DNA of 10,795 nucleotides from Lentisphaeria bacterium (GCA_900768515.1 CAAGDG010000155.1:1-10795); one strand, 5' to 3'. Numbered from the stretch's first letter, positions 1 through 6,694 are shown. Notes: generated from the sequence alone by a model not told the origin. Numbers and translations are program-made.

Positions 1-470
1 CGCTCGCCGTACATCTCCTCGTGCTCCAGCTCGAAATACTCGCCGATTCCCTGGGTGATCGGATGGAAGGGCGCGATGTTCCAGAGCCGCTCCTTCTCCG
101 CGACCTCGCGCCACTTCAGCGAGCAGCTGCAGCCGGTGACCGCTTTGAAAATCTTCGAGAAGTGACCGGAGTGCAGCACGATCAGCCCCATGCCCTCCAG
201 CACCCGCTTGTGCACCTTCGCAACGATGTCGTCACGGACTTCTCCATGCGCACAGTGTCCCCACCAAATCAGGACATCGGTCGTGGCGATCACCTCGTCG
301 GTGAGACCGTGTTCCGGCTCGTCCAGCGAAGCATAACGGATATTCAGATCGTCGGCCGCGATTCCCTTGCCGATCGCGCGATGCAGGCCTTCCGGATAAA
401 TTTTCCCGATTCCCGGATTTTCCTTCTCATGACGGTACTCGTTCCAGATCGTGACGTTGATCTTTTCCAT
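1..470 (-). CDS. thuA: ThuA-family trehalose-utilisation-like protein (3' end cut off)
   Basis: The visible part is the first 156 residues; the gene continues past the left edge (family members are usually about 240-270 residues). It begins MEKINVTIWNEYRHEK and carries the signature stretches of the ThuA family: YPEGLH (25-30), LDEPEHGLTDEV (49-60), LIWWGHCAH (67-75), GLIVLHSGHFSKIF (95-108) and LKWREVAEKERLW (118-130). ThuA proteins have a glutamine-amidotransferase-like fold and are linked in rhizobia to catabolism of trehalose and related disaccharides; the exact reaction here cannot be read from the sequence. There is no signal peptide, so it is probably cytoplasmic. The start at 470 is set by a strong AGGAGG Shine-Dalgarno (477-482 on the plus strand) six bases upstream. 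The gene diverges from an AraC-type regulator and a GH32/fructokinase pair, which suggests shared control by a sugar signal (inference). Confidence 0.93.
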   Translation of the reverse strand, partial: MEKINVTIWNEYRHEKENPGIGKIYPEGLHRAIGKGIAADDLNIRYASLDEPEHGLTDEVIATTDVLIWWGHCAHGEVRDDIVAKVHKRVLEGMGLIVLHSGHFSKIFKAVTGCSCSLKWREVAEKERLWNIAPFHPITQGIGEYFELEHEEMYGE

Positions 471-516
471 GGCAAACCTCCTGTTGATTGCGTTGCCTGT
501 TAGTCGGGTCGTTTTT

Positions 517-545
517 AATGTAGAAGCTCTCATTTCAATTTGCAA
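517..545 (-). promoter_or_regulatory. Candidate sigma70-type promoter for thuA
   Basis: Reading the minus strand, TTGCAA (540-545) is followed by a 17-base spacer and TACATT (517-522). Each hexamer matches 4 of 6 consensus positions. The start of transcription would fall near 510, about 40 bases before the thuA ATG. The assignment rests on motif and spacing only. The TTGCAA hexamer is a palindrome and also serves the opposite candidate promoter. Confidence 0.35.
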
Positions 546-568
546 TCGCGGAAATCCCGTAATATTTT
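540..568 (+). promoter_or_regulatory. Candidate sigma70-type promoter for the AraC/GH32/fructokinase cluster
   Basis: TTGCAA (540-545), a 17-base spacer and TATTTT (563-568) lie 38 bases before the chosen AraC start, in the AT-rich gap between the divergent genes. Each hexamer matches 4 of 6 consensus positions. An overlapping TAATAT (560-565) is another possible -10, but its spacer to the same -35 would be only 14 bases. No clear operator repeat for the regulator could be picked out. Confidence 0.3.
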
Positions 569-606
569 ATGAAAAATGTGACAAATCTACGATTTTGCGG
601 ACCCGA

Positions 607-1536
607 ATGATGAATCAGCAACCCGGCGTTTTTCCCGATTTCCGACTCGACGCCGCCGACCGTTCCGACGGCGACCCGGTCATCCGGGAGGGCGTTGAAT
701 TTTTCCTGAAACGACTCGAGCAGCGAAATTGCCCCTGCCGCACCCCGCGCCTCGCCGGCCGCTGGGAGAACCGGGAATGTTTCCACTATCACCTCCACAC
801 CGAAACCTTCCTGCAGCTGCAGGGGGGATGTCTCTTCCGGTTCCCGCAGCAGAAGATCGAACTGGAAGCCGGCGAAATCCTGGTGATCCCGCCGGGCATG
901 CCCCATGCCGAAACCGTCAACAACGCCGGCGGGCACCCGTTTCTGAACCTGGTGCTGATGAGTACCGACCGCCTTTCGAGCATCCACCTCGCCTGCGCGG
1001 CGGGAATCGAGCGCGACCACCATCCGCGGGTCTATCGCCGCAGACTGCTCGGAGACCCCGCGTTTCACCTCGCGCTCAACCGGGCACTCGGAATTCCGGC
1101 GGACCACAGGACCGGAGAAGGAGCAGAAATCCAGCGGGAACTTCTGCACGCAATGCTGCTGCGGGTGAAACTCGATCTGCGCGAACTCCCGCCCGAACCC
1201 GAAAATGTTGAGCGGGTCCCCTCGGTCTGCCGGCTCTCGCAGCTGGCGAAAGAGTACCTCGACGAAAGCTTTCCACAGCATTTTCCCGATGTCGCGGAAG
1301 TGGCGCAGACGGTCGGATGTTCTCCGAACTACCTCTCCGGCGTATTCCGCCGCGACTACGGGATCACCCTGAAAAAGTACATCAACAACATGCGGTTCGA
1401 TTACGCGAAGGCGATGCTGGAAAACAGCCGTTTCAACGTTTCCGAGGTGGCGGGGAGCTGCGGGTTCAACGACGTCTCCTACTTCTCCCGCCAGTTCCGG
1501 AGCCGGTTCGGCCACTATCCTTCGCAACGCCGCTGA
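607..1536 (+). CDS. AraC-family transcriptional regulator with cupin sensor domain
   Basis: This is a 309-residue regulator, typical in length for AraC proteins with a sugar-sensing N-terminus. The cupin-like part spans about residues 58-120, with HTETFLQLQGG (64-74), the repeat IELEAGEILVIPPGMPH (84-100) and a following HPFLNLVL. The C-terminal DNA-binding domain holds two helix-turn-helix units, VAEVAQTVGCSPNYLSGVFR (229-248) and NVSEVAGSCGFNDVSYFSRQF (277-297), the second followed by the usual FG-x-YP ending. The same frame is open back to an ATG at 451, but that start would lie inside thuA on the other strand and across both promoters. The tandem ATG at 607/610 gives a normal N-terminus, though I see no clear Shine-Dalgarno. 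It lies 13 bases before the GH32 gene and probably controls both its own cluster and divergent thuA in response to a sugar (inference). Confidence 0.9.
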   Translation: MMNQQPGVFPDFRLDAADRSDGDPVIREGVEFFLKRLEQRNCPCRTPRLAGRWENRECFHYHLHTETFLQLQGGCLFRFPQQKIELEAGEILVIPPGMPHAETVNNAGGHPFLNLVLMSTDRLSSIHLACAAGIERDHHPRVYRRRLLGDPAFHLALNRALGIPADHRTGEGAEIQRELLHAMLLRVKLDLRELPPEPENVERVPSVCRLSQLAKEYLDESFPQHFPDVAEVAQTVGCSPNYLSGVFRRDYGITLKKYINNMRFDYAKAMLENSRFNVSEVAGSCGFNDVSYFSRQFRSRFGHYPSQRR

Positions 1537-1549
1537 ACAAGGGGAAATC

Positions 1550-2776
1550 ATGTGCAGCAATGAATCAGACCGCCAGCAGTTCCACTACTCCGCCCGGAAC
1601 GGATGGCTCAACGATCCCAACGGACTCTTCTGGAAAGACGGGGTCTATCACCTGTTCCACCAGTACAATCCCGGCAGCGCCCACTGGGGGGAGATGCACT
1701 GGAATTCCGCCGTCAGCACCGACCTGGTTCACTGGGAGGAACAGGGCGTCGTCCTCGCTCCGGACGAATCCGGCACCATGTTTTCCGGCGGCGCGGCTGC
1801 GGATCCCGAGAACCGTTCCGGCCTGGGATCGGCGGAAAATCCGCCGATCCTGCTCTTCTACACCGCAGCCACCCGCGGCCCGTCGACGCAGAATGTCGCG
1901 TTCAGCACCGACGGCGGCAGAACGTTTCGGAAATATGCCGGAAATCCGGTGATCGGCCCCATCGCTGACGATTGCGAACGCGATCCGTCGGTCGCCTGGG
2001 ACCCCGACGCCTCGTGCTGGCGGATGGCGCTCTATCTCGGCGACCGCAGCCGGTTCTTCGGGCTTTTCGAATCGCACGATCTGCTCCACTGGAAAGAGAC
2101 CGGACGATTCGAAATCCCCGGTGGACGGGAGTGCCCGGAACTTTTCCAAATCCGCGATGAGACGACAGGAGAACTCCTCTGGGCGGTGATCGAGGCCAAC
2201 GGAAACTACCGAACCGGTTCGATCCGGAACGGCCGCTTTGACTTCCGTTCCGGCGGACAAATCTTCCGGAGAGCCGGGGAAAAGGGCCTCTACGCCGGGC
2301 AGAGTTTCAAAAACGCCCCCGACGGACGCCGGATCTTTCTCGCCTGGCAGCAGGACTTCATCCGCAACGAACGCTTTTCGCAGTCGATGTCCCTCCCGGT
2401 CGACCTGCGCTGCCGCTCCGGCAAACTGCTCGCCTTTCCGGTTCCGGAACTCCTCGCGCTCCGCGGAGAGGAGGAGACCGGAGGATACGAATTCGAATTC
2501 CGCTCCGACGATCGCTGCCGGAAGGCCAGTTTCGCCGGAACCGGCCTTTGTTTCGACGGCGCCGGACGGGAACTGCGGATTGACGAGGCGAAGATCCCCC
2601 TCCCCCCCGGCCCCCTCTCCTGGCGGGTGTTCCTCGACCGCAACACCATCGAACTCTTTGAGTCTCAAGGCAGAATCTGGATCGGTGCGCCGATCCGTCG
2701 CCGCACCGGCGGGAATCCGGTCGAAGGCGACCTGCCCGAACTTGTCATTCATCTTCTTGCTTCAATCTGGAGGTGA
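1550..2776 (+). CDS. GH32 family beta-fructofuranosidase / levanase-like hydrolase
   Basis: This 408-residue glycoside hydrolase cleaves fructose from sucrose, sucrose-6-phosphate or short fructans; the exact substrate is not decided by sequence alone. All three catalytic motifs of GH32 are intact: WLNDPNG (19-25) with nucleophile Asp22, RDP (144-146) with the transition-state Asp145, and ECPEL (194-198) with acid/base Glu194. Other family blocks are HLFHQYNP (34-41), HWGEMHWNSAVSTDLVHWE (45-63), FSGG (78-81), YAGQSF (248-253) and the sandwich-domain strand FLDRNTIELFES (361-372). The five-bladed propeller spans about 10-295, followed by a short beta-sandwich; the total is shorter than the roughly 480-500 residues common for secreted levanases. 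No signal peptide is present, so it should act in the cytoplasm on an imported sugar. AAGGGG at 1539-1544 precedes the chosen ATG. The next gene is a fructokinase. Confidence 0.95.
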   Translation: MCSNESDRQQFHYSARNGWLNDPNGLFWKDGVYHLFHQYNPGSAHWGEMHWNSAVSTDLVHWEEQGVVLAPDESGTMFSGGAAADPENRSGLGSAENPPILLFYTAATRGPSTQNVAFSTDGGRTFRKYAGNPVIGPIADDCERDPSVAWDPDASCWRMALYLGDRSRFFGLFESHDLLHWKETGRFEIPGGRECPELFQIRDETTGELLWAVIEANGNYRTGSIRNGRFDFRSGGQIFRRAGEKGLYAGQSFKNAPDGRRIFLAWQQDFIRNERFSQSMSLPVDLRCRSGKLLAFPVPELLALRGEEETGGYEFEFRSDDRCRKASFAGTGLCFDGAGRELRIDEAKIPLPPGPLSWRVFLDRNTIELFESQGRIWIGAPIRRRTGGNPVEGDLPELVIHLLASIWR

Positions 2777-2779
2777 TCC
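2769..2779 (+). promoter_or_regulatory. Extended Shine-Dalgarno of the fructokinase gene, containing the GH32 stop codon
   Basis: GGAGGTGATCC is complementary over 11 consecutive bases to the conserved 3' end of bacterial 16S rRNA. It ends two bases before the ATG at 2782, with eight bases between GGAGG and the ATG. The TGA stop of GH32 (2774-2776) sits inside it, an arrangement suited to termination followed by re-initiation. It supports ATG 2782 over the in-frame GTG at 2773, which lies inside the site itself. Confidence 0.85.
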
Positions 2780-2781
2780 TC

Positions 2782-3642
2782 ATGCGCTGTGCCGCCATCG
2801 GTGAAATTCTCTTCGACTGCTTTCCTGACCGGGCCGTCCTCGGAGGCGCTCCCGGCAACGTCTGCTGCATGCTCCGCCAGTTCGGAGCGGAATCCGCCAT
2901 GGTCAGCGCGGTCGGCCGCGATCCGCTCGGCGACCGCGCACTCGATGAACTGGCCGGGCACGGCGTCGACACCCGCTGGATCATCCGCAGCGACCGGCCG
3001 ACCGGCGCGGTCAATGTCACGCTTGACGGCGCGGGAAAAGCTTCCTACGCCTTCGCCCCCGATTCCGCCTACGACCACCTGGAATGGAGTGGGGAACTCG
3101 GAATTTTCGCCGGCACGCTCGACGCCGTCTGCTGGGGGTCGCTGGCCCGGCGGGGAGCCTCGGCGGAGACGATTCACCGGTTCATCCGGGCGGTCCGCCC
3201 CGGGTGCCTGCGGGTCTTCGATGTGAACCTGCGCAAGCCCTACTACACCGCCGCTTCGATCCGCGAATCGCTGGAGCTGGCCGACGTGGTCAAGTTCAAC
3301 GACGAAGAACTGCCGCTGCTGGCTGAATTTCTCGGGGTTCCGCCGGAACGGGTGATCCCCCGCCTGCTCGAAGGTCCAGCCCGCCTGATCGCGCTCTCCC
3401 TCGGCGCGGAAGGCGCGGAACTCCATACCAGGAACGAAACCAGCCGCCAGCCGGCCTGCCCGATCGACCGCCGGGTGGACACCGTCGGCGCCGGTGATGC
3501 CTACACCGCCACATTGATCGCAGGATTGCTCCGGAATCTGCCGCTTGACGCGATCAACCGTCACGCCAACCGGGTCGCCGCCTTCGTCTGCACGCAACGC
3601 GGCGCCACTCCGGAACTCCCGGAGAAACTGCGGAAGTTCTGA
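2782..3642 (+). CDS. PfkB-family carbohydrate kinase, probable fructokinase
   Basis: This 286-residue sugar kinase of the PfkB/ribokinase family transfers phosphate from ATP to a sugar, most likely fructose to fructose-6-phosphate. The N-terminal substrate motif is GGAPGNVC (21-28), and GRDPLGDRAL (45-54) follows, as in bacterial fructokinases. FDVNLRKPYY (146-155) and KFNDEE (171-176) mark the central fold. The C-terminal signature DTVGAGDA (233-240) carries the anion hole and catalytic base Asp239. Its place directly after a GH32 enzyme is the main argument for fructose over other PfkB substrates; the sequence alone cannot exclude another hexose or nucleoside. The ATG at 2782 is fixed by an excellent Shine-Dalgarno. 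It is the last gene of its cluster and converges on the M24 peptidase gene 18 bases downstream. Confidence 0.92.
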   Translation: MRCAAIGEILFDCFPDRAVLGGAPGNVCCMLRQFGAESAMVSAVGRDPLGDRALDELAGHGVDTRWIIRSDRPTGAVNVTLDGAGKASYAFAPDSAYDHLEWSGELGIFAGTLDAVCWGSLARRGASAETIHRFIRAVRPGCLRVFDVNLRKPYYTAASIRESLELADVVKFNDEELPLLAEFLGVPPERVIPRLLEGPARLIALSLGAEGAELHTRNETSRQPACPIDRRVDTVGAGDAYTATLIAGLLRNLPLDAINRHANRVAAFVCTQRGATPELPEKLRKF

Positions 3643-3649
3643 ACGCAGT
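3627..3649. terminator. Weak stem-loop at the convergent fructokinase/peptidase junction
   Basis: ACTGCG (3627-3632) and CGCAGT (3644-3649) can form a perfect 6-bp stem around an 11-base loop that contains the fructokinase stop codon. No run of T follows on either strand, so this is not a textbook intrinsic terminator. It is listed because no better termination signal is visible in the 18-base gap between these convergent genes. Confidence 0.2.
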
Positions 3650-3660
3650 CAATCGAAAAC

Positions 3661-4770
3661 TCAGCGGATCTCCAGGAAATCCGGTGCCTCGGTCAGGCAA
3701 CGGGCGTTTCCTTCCCGTTCCACATACATGAGGTCCTCCAGGCGGATGCCGCCCCACTCCGGATAGTAGAGTCCGGGTTCAACCGTCACAATTTCACCGC
3801 CGGAAAGCGGACGGTGGTTGCGCGGACTCAACCGCGGCGCCTCGTGTATGTCCAGCCCGACGCCATGCCCGAGACCGTGGAAGAATCCGAAGTCGGCATC
3901 CCCGTTCCGGCCGGTCCGGAATCCGGCCGACTCCATGCTCCGCGCGGCGGCAAGGTGAATCTCCGCCGGATCCGCGCCGGCCCGGACCAGCGATTTTCCC
4001 AGTTCCCGGGCCGCCAGCACCGCGTCATAGGCGCGCTTGACCAGGTCGGAAGCGCGGCCGCGCACCACGGTCCGGGTCAGGTCGCCCCAGTACCCGGTGG
4101 CCGCGGAACGGGGAAAAATGTCCATTACAATCGGATGGTCGGCATAGAGCGGACCGCTGCCGAGATTGTGCGGCTGCGCCCCCTGCGGACCGCCGGCGCA
4201 GATGGTGCCGGTGACCAGCATCCCGCGCCGCACCATCGCAACATCGATTTCAGAACGGAGACTCTCGCTGGTCAGCACCGAACCTTCCCAGATCAGCCGT
4301 CTTTCCCGGTCGGGTTCGCTTTCGCGCAACACCTCGATCGCGCGCGCCAGCCCCGCCTCGGCCGCCCGCTGCGACTCGACCACCAGCGCCACCTCCTCTC
4401 CGCTCTTGAACTCCCGTTCCGGAAAGAACGGCCCGGTCTCCGCCCGCACCGGAATCTTTTTCTCGCGGAGACGATCCGCCAGCGCCAGCGGGAAATCGGC
4501 GGGCACCAGAAAACCGTCGCACCGGGTCTGTTCCAGAATTCCGGCGAGCATCCCGACCCGGTCGCTCCCGAACTCGCTCTCCGGCAGGACCTCGACCCCG
4601 GGCCGGGCCGATTTCCGCGCCCGTCCGAACTCCAGCGGAGACACCAGCACCCCGCGCCGGAGGCCGGTGTCGAAGTAGATGAACTCGTCCGGCGTCGAAA
4701 ATCCGGCGGCGTAACGGATATCCGGACAACTCTCCCCGGATCCTATCACCAATCGTGCAAATTTGTACAT
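3661..4770 (-). CDS. M24 family metallopeptidase, aminopeptidase P / Xaa-Pro dipeptidase-like
   Basis: This 369-residue protein has a creatinase-like N-terminal domain (about 1-125) and a C-terminal pita-bread domain. All five expected metal ligands are present: Asp217 (VMDIFP), Asp230 (GDLTRT), His302 (GHGVG), Glu331 (VEPG) and Glu345 (RLED), plus the second catalytic histidine His309 (IHE). Such enzymes remove residues from the N-terminus of peptides with proline in second position, or split Xaa-Pro dipeptides. No signal peptide is visible, so a cytoplasmic role in peptide turnover is likely. The frame stays open upstream to an ATG at 4893, but the extension is low-complexity and would nearly reach plsY. 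The ATG at 4770 gives the usual family start (MYKFARLVI) and has GGAG six bases upstream. It is transcribed divergently from plsY. No functional link to its neighbours is apparent. Confidence 0.9.
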   Translation of the reverse strand: MYKFARLVIGSGESCPDIRYAAGFSTPDEFIYFDTGLRRGVLVSPLEFGRARKSARPGVEVLPESEFGSDRVGMLAGILEQTRCDGFLVPADFPLALADRLREKKIPVRAETGPFFPEREFKSGEEVALVVESQRAAEAGLARAIEVLRESEPDRERRLIWEGSVLTSESLRSEIDVAMVRRGMLVTGTICAGGPQGAQPHNLGSGPLYADHPIVMDIFPRSAATGYWGDLTRTVVRGRASDLVKRAYDAVLAARELGKSLVRAGADPAEIHLAAARSMESAGFRTGRNGDADFGFFHGLGHGVGLDIHEAPRLSPRNHRPLSGGEIVTVEPGLYYPEWGGIRLEDLMYVEREGNARCLTEAPDFLEIR

Positions 4771-4787
4771 ATTCGCTCCGCTTCGAT

Positions 4788-4815
4788 TTGAAAAAACGGT
4801 TCCGGCGGGTAATAT
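4788..4815 (+). promoter_or_regulatory. Candidate promoter for plsY-gpsA
   Basis: TTGAAA (4788-4793, 5 of 6 consensus positions), a 16-base spacer and TAATAT (4810-4815, 4 of 6) point toward plsY. Transcription would start near 4822, leaving a leader of about 95 bases. The assignment is by motif only. Confidence 0.4.
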
Positions 4816-4864
4816 TTTGAAACGGCACGGTCCCGCCGCGCCCGGAATTTCCGCTTCGCTTTTT

Positions 4865-4893
4865 AACATAATCCGGCAGCGGGTTCCTTTCAA
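4865..4893 (-). promoter_or_regulatory. Candidate promoter for the M24 peptidase gene
   Basis: On the minus strand, TTGAAA (4888-4893, 5 of 6 consensus positions) is followed by a 17-base spacer and TATGTT (4865-4870, 4 of 6). The transcript would start near 4858 and have a leader of about 88 bases. It would run across the opposing plsY promoter, so the two transcripts would overlap at their 5' ends. Confidence 0.4.
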
Positions 4894-4916
4894 ACCGGAA
4901 AAGAAAAGGTTCTGTC

Positions 4917-5561
4917 ATGAATGCGATCGAATATGCCGTCCTGATCGCCGCGGCCTACTGTATCGGCGCGGTCCCCTTCGGGTTCCTGATCGGGAAACTC
5001 CACGGAATCGACATCCGGAAAGTCGGTTCCGGAAACATCGGCGCGACCAACGTCACCCGCATCGTGGGACGGACCGCGGGAAAAATCTGCTTTGCGCTCG
5101 ATTTCCTCAAAGGCGTCGCTCCGGTGCTCATCGCCGGCATGCTGTTCCACGAATCCGCCTGGCCAGCGCTCGCCGCCGGTCTCGCCACCATCCTCGGGCA
5201 CATCTTCCCGATCTATCTCAAGTTCAAGGGCGGCAAGGGGGTATCGACCGCCGCCGGCGTCGCATTCGCTCTCGCCCCGTGGCCGCTTCTGACCGGACTG
5301 GCCGTCTGGGCGGTGGTGTTCCTCGCCGGACGCTACGTTTCGCTGGCGAGCATTGTCGCCGCCGCGTCGGTCCCGGTCAGCGCCGCGCTCTACCGGTTCT
5401 TCGGAATCGGCGGAGCAGCCGCCCGTTCCGGCGTCACTCTCGTATTTCTGACGCTGATCGCCCTCTTCGTGATCGTGCGCCACCGCAGTAATGTCAAACG
5501 TCTGCTCGCCGGTACCGAAAGCCGGTTTGAGAAAAAGAAGAATCGGAAAGAAGACAAATGA
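4917..5561 (+). CDS. plsY: Glycerol-3-phosphate acyltransferase PlsY
   Basis: PlsY is an integral inner-membrane enzyme that moves an acyl group from acyl-phosphate to sn-glycerol-3-phosphate, giving lysophosphatidic acid, the first step of phospholipid assembly. The 214-residue protein has hydrophobic segments near residues 5-28, 55-78, 84-101, 112-136, 140-163 and 170-188. The three family motifs are intact: GSGNIGATN (37-45), KFKGGKGVSTAAG (102-114) and HRSNVKRLLAGTE (189-201). A short basic tail (EKKKNRKEDK) ends the protein. The ATG has AAAAGG (4904-4909) seven bases upstream. Its stop overlaps the start of gpsA by four bases (ATGA), so the enzyme making its substrate is translated next. 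The missing acyl-phosphate synthase PlsX is not in this window. Confidence 0.97.
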   Translation: MNAIEYAVLIAAAYCIGAVPFGFLIGKLHGIDIRKVGSGNIGATNVTRIVGRTAGKICFALDFLKGVAPVLIAGMLFHESAWPALAAGLATILGHIFPIYLKFKGGKGVSTAAGVAFALAPWPLLTGLAVWAVVFLAGRYVSLASIVAAASVPVSAALYRFFGIGGAAARSGVTLVFLTLIALFVIVRHRSNVKRLLAGTESRFEKKKNRKEDK

Positions 5562-6553
5562 AAATCTCCGTGCTCAGCGACGGCGCGTGGGGAACCGCGC
5601 TCGCCATGAACCTCGTCGCCAACCGTCACGACGTCACCATCTGGGGACCCTTCCCCGACTACCTCGAGGAAATGAGAAACTCCCGGACCAATTCGCGGTT
5701 CCTCCCCGGCGTCCGGCTGCCGGCTGAACTGCGCTTCGAACCCGACATGGCCGCCGCCGTCGCAGGATGCGACATGCTCCTGCTCGCCACCCCGACCCAG
5801 TATCTGCGCAGCGTGCTCGACAAACTCAAACCCCATTTCGATCCGGAACGTCACCTGCTGGTCGACGTCGCCAAAGGGATCGAAGTGGATTCCTGGCTCC
5901 GGATCAGCGAAATGGTCGAATCGGTTCTGGGCGAAAACCGTTACGCGGTGCTCTCCGGCCCCAGCCACGCGGAAGAGGTCTCCCGGCAGGTTCCCACCGC
6001 AGTCGTGGTCGCCTCCCGCAATCCGCACGACGCGGAGCTGGTCCAGACGACCTTCTTCAACGATAATTTCCGCGTCTACACCGGCGACGATGTGGTCGGC
6101 GTCGAACTCGGCGGCGCTCTCAAAAACGTGATGGCGATCGCCGCCGGCATCATCGACGGCATGCGCCTCGGCGACAATCCGAAAGCGGCGCTCATGACCC
6201 GCGGCATCTCCGAAATGGGACGGCTCGGGGAGCTGCTCGGCGGACAGGCCCGGACCTTCTCCGGGCTGAGCGGCATCGGCGACCTGATCGTCACCTGCAC
6301 CAGCGGCCACAGCCGGAACCGCCACGTCGGCGAGGAGCTCGGCCGCGGCCGCAAGCTGCCGGAAATTCTCCGCTCGATGGGGATGGTGGTCGCAGAAGGC
6401 GTCACCACCGCGCGCGGAGCCTACGCCCTCGCCCGCCGGGTCGGAGCCGAGACTCCGATCATCGATGAGATCTACGCGATTCTCTATCAGGACCGCGACG
6501 TGCCGGCCGCAATCCGCAATCTGATGTGCCGCTCCGCGAAACCTGAAGTCTGA
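5558..6553 (+). CDS. gpsA: NAD(P)-dependent glycerol-3-phosphate dehydrogenase GpsA
   Basis: This 331-residue cytoplasmic enzyme reduces dihydroxyacetone phosphate to sn-glycerol-3-phosphate, the substrate of PlsY encoded just upstream. The N-terminal Rossmann domain carries VLSDGAWGTALA (5-16), WG (29-30), ATPTQYL (77-83) and VAKGIE (104-109). The C-terminal domain carries LSGPSHAEEV (132-141), the catalytic-lysine region ELGGALKNVMAIAAG (183-197, Lys189) and the signature GLSGIGDLIVTCTSGHSRNR (236-255). Length and motifs match the family well. The odd point is Ser7 where the first glycine of the GxGxxG nucleotide-binding motif is expected. Translation is probably coupled to plsY through the ATGA overlap; only a weak GAAAG lies upstream. 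Confidence 0.97.
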   Translation: MKISVLSDGAWGTALAMNLVANRHDVTIWGPFPDYLEEMRNSRTNSRFLPGVRLPAELRFEPDMAAAVAGCDMLLLATPTQYLRSVLDKLKPHFDPERHLLVDVAKGIEVDSWLRISEMVESVLGENRYAVLSGPSHAEEVSRQVPTAVVVASRNPHDAELVQTTFFNDNFRVYTGDDVVGVELGGALKNVMAIAAGIIDGMRLGDNPKAALMTRGISEMGRLGELLGGQARTFSGLSGIGDLIVTCTSGHSRNRHVGEELGRGRKLPEILRSMGMVVAEGVTTARGAYALARRVGAETPIIDEIYAILYQDRDVPAAIRNLMCRSAKPEV

Positions 6554-6556
6554 GTG

Positions 6557-6572
6557 CCGGAACCCGTTCCGG
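6557..6572. terminator. Short GC-rich hairpin between gpsA and tRNA-Leu
   Basis: CCGGAA-CCCG-TTCCGG forms a perfect 6-bp stem (extendable to 7 bp with a 2-base loop), starting four bases after the gpsA stop and lying 17 bases beyond the encoded CCA of the convergent tRNA gene. It is placed to end or stabilise transcripts from both sides, but no T-run follows on either strand, so factor-independent termination is uncertain. Confidence 0.4.
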
Positions 6573-6589
6573 GATGAAGAGTTGACTGG

Positions 6590-6674
6590 TGGTGCGCGGC
6601 GTGGGACTTGAACCCACAAGCCTTGCGGCGTCGGGACCTAAACCCGGTGCGTTTGCCAATTTCGCCAGCCGCGC
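6590..6674 (-). tRNA. tRNA-Leu, anticodon UAG
   Basis: The minus strand folds into a class II tRNA with the same segment lengths as E. coli tRNA-Leu(UAG). It has acceptor stem GCGCGGC/GCCGCGC, a D arm containing AAATTGGCAAA, the anticodon loop TTTAGGT with anticodon TAG, a long variable arm GCC-GCAA-GGC, T arm GTGGG-TTCAAGT-CCCAC, discriminator A73 and an encoded CCA (6590-6592). A second CCA copy follows directly downstream. The outer pair of the anticodon stem is C opposite A rather than a Watson-Crick pair; the other four pairs are intact. The product reads CUN leucine codons. It is a single gene, convergent with gpsA and divergent from hflX. Confidence 0.96.
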
Positions 6675-6694
6675 GTTCCGGTGACGTTCCTGTT

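Noticed and set aside
451..606. AraC-family start at ATG 451
   Set aside because: It would overlap thuA on the opposite strand and include both divergent promoters. The 52 added residues do not look like an AraC N-terminus.
535..1560. 341-codon open frame antisense to the AraC-family gene
   Set aside because: It is a codon-bias shadow of the GC-rich plus-strand gene. Its translation has no recognisable domain, and the plus strand carries clear cupin and helix-turn-helix motifs.
1565..2752. 395-codon open frame antisense to GH32
   Set aside because: The plus frame has all three GH32 catalytic motifs. The antisense product resembles no family and lacks a start signal.
4771..4893. Upstream extension of the M24 peptidase to an ATG at 4893
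   Set aside because: The extra 41 residues have no family counterpart, and they cover the likely promoters and plsY leader. ATG 4770 has a Shine-Dalgarno and the usual N-terminus.
5390..6619. 409-codon open frame antisense to gpsA and the end of plsY
   Set aside because: It would cross the tRNA gene and two certain genes, and its composition is typical of an antisense shadow in GC-rich DNA.
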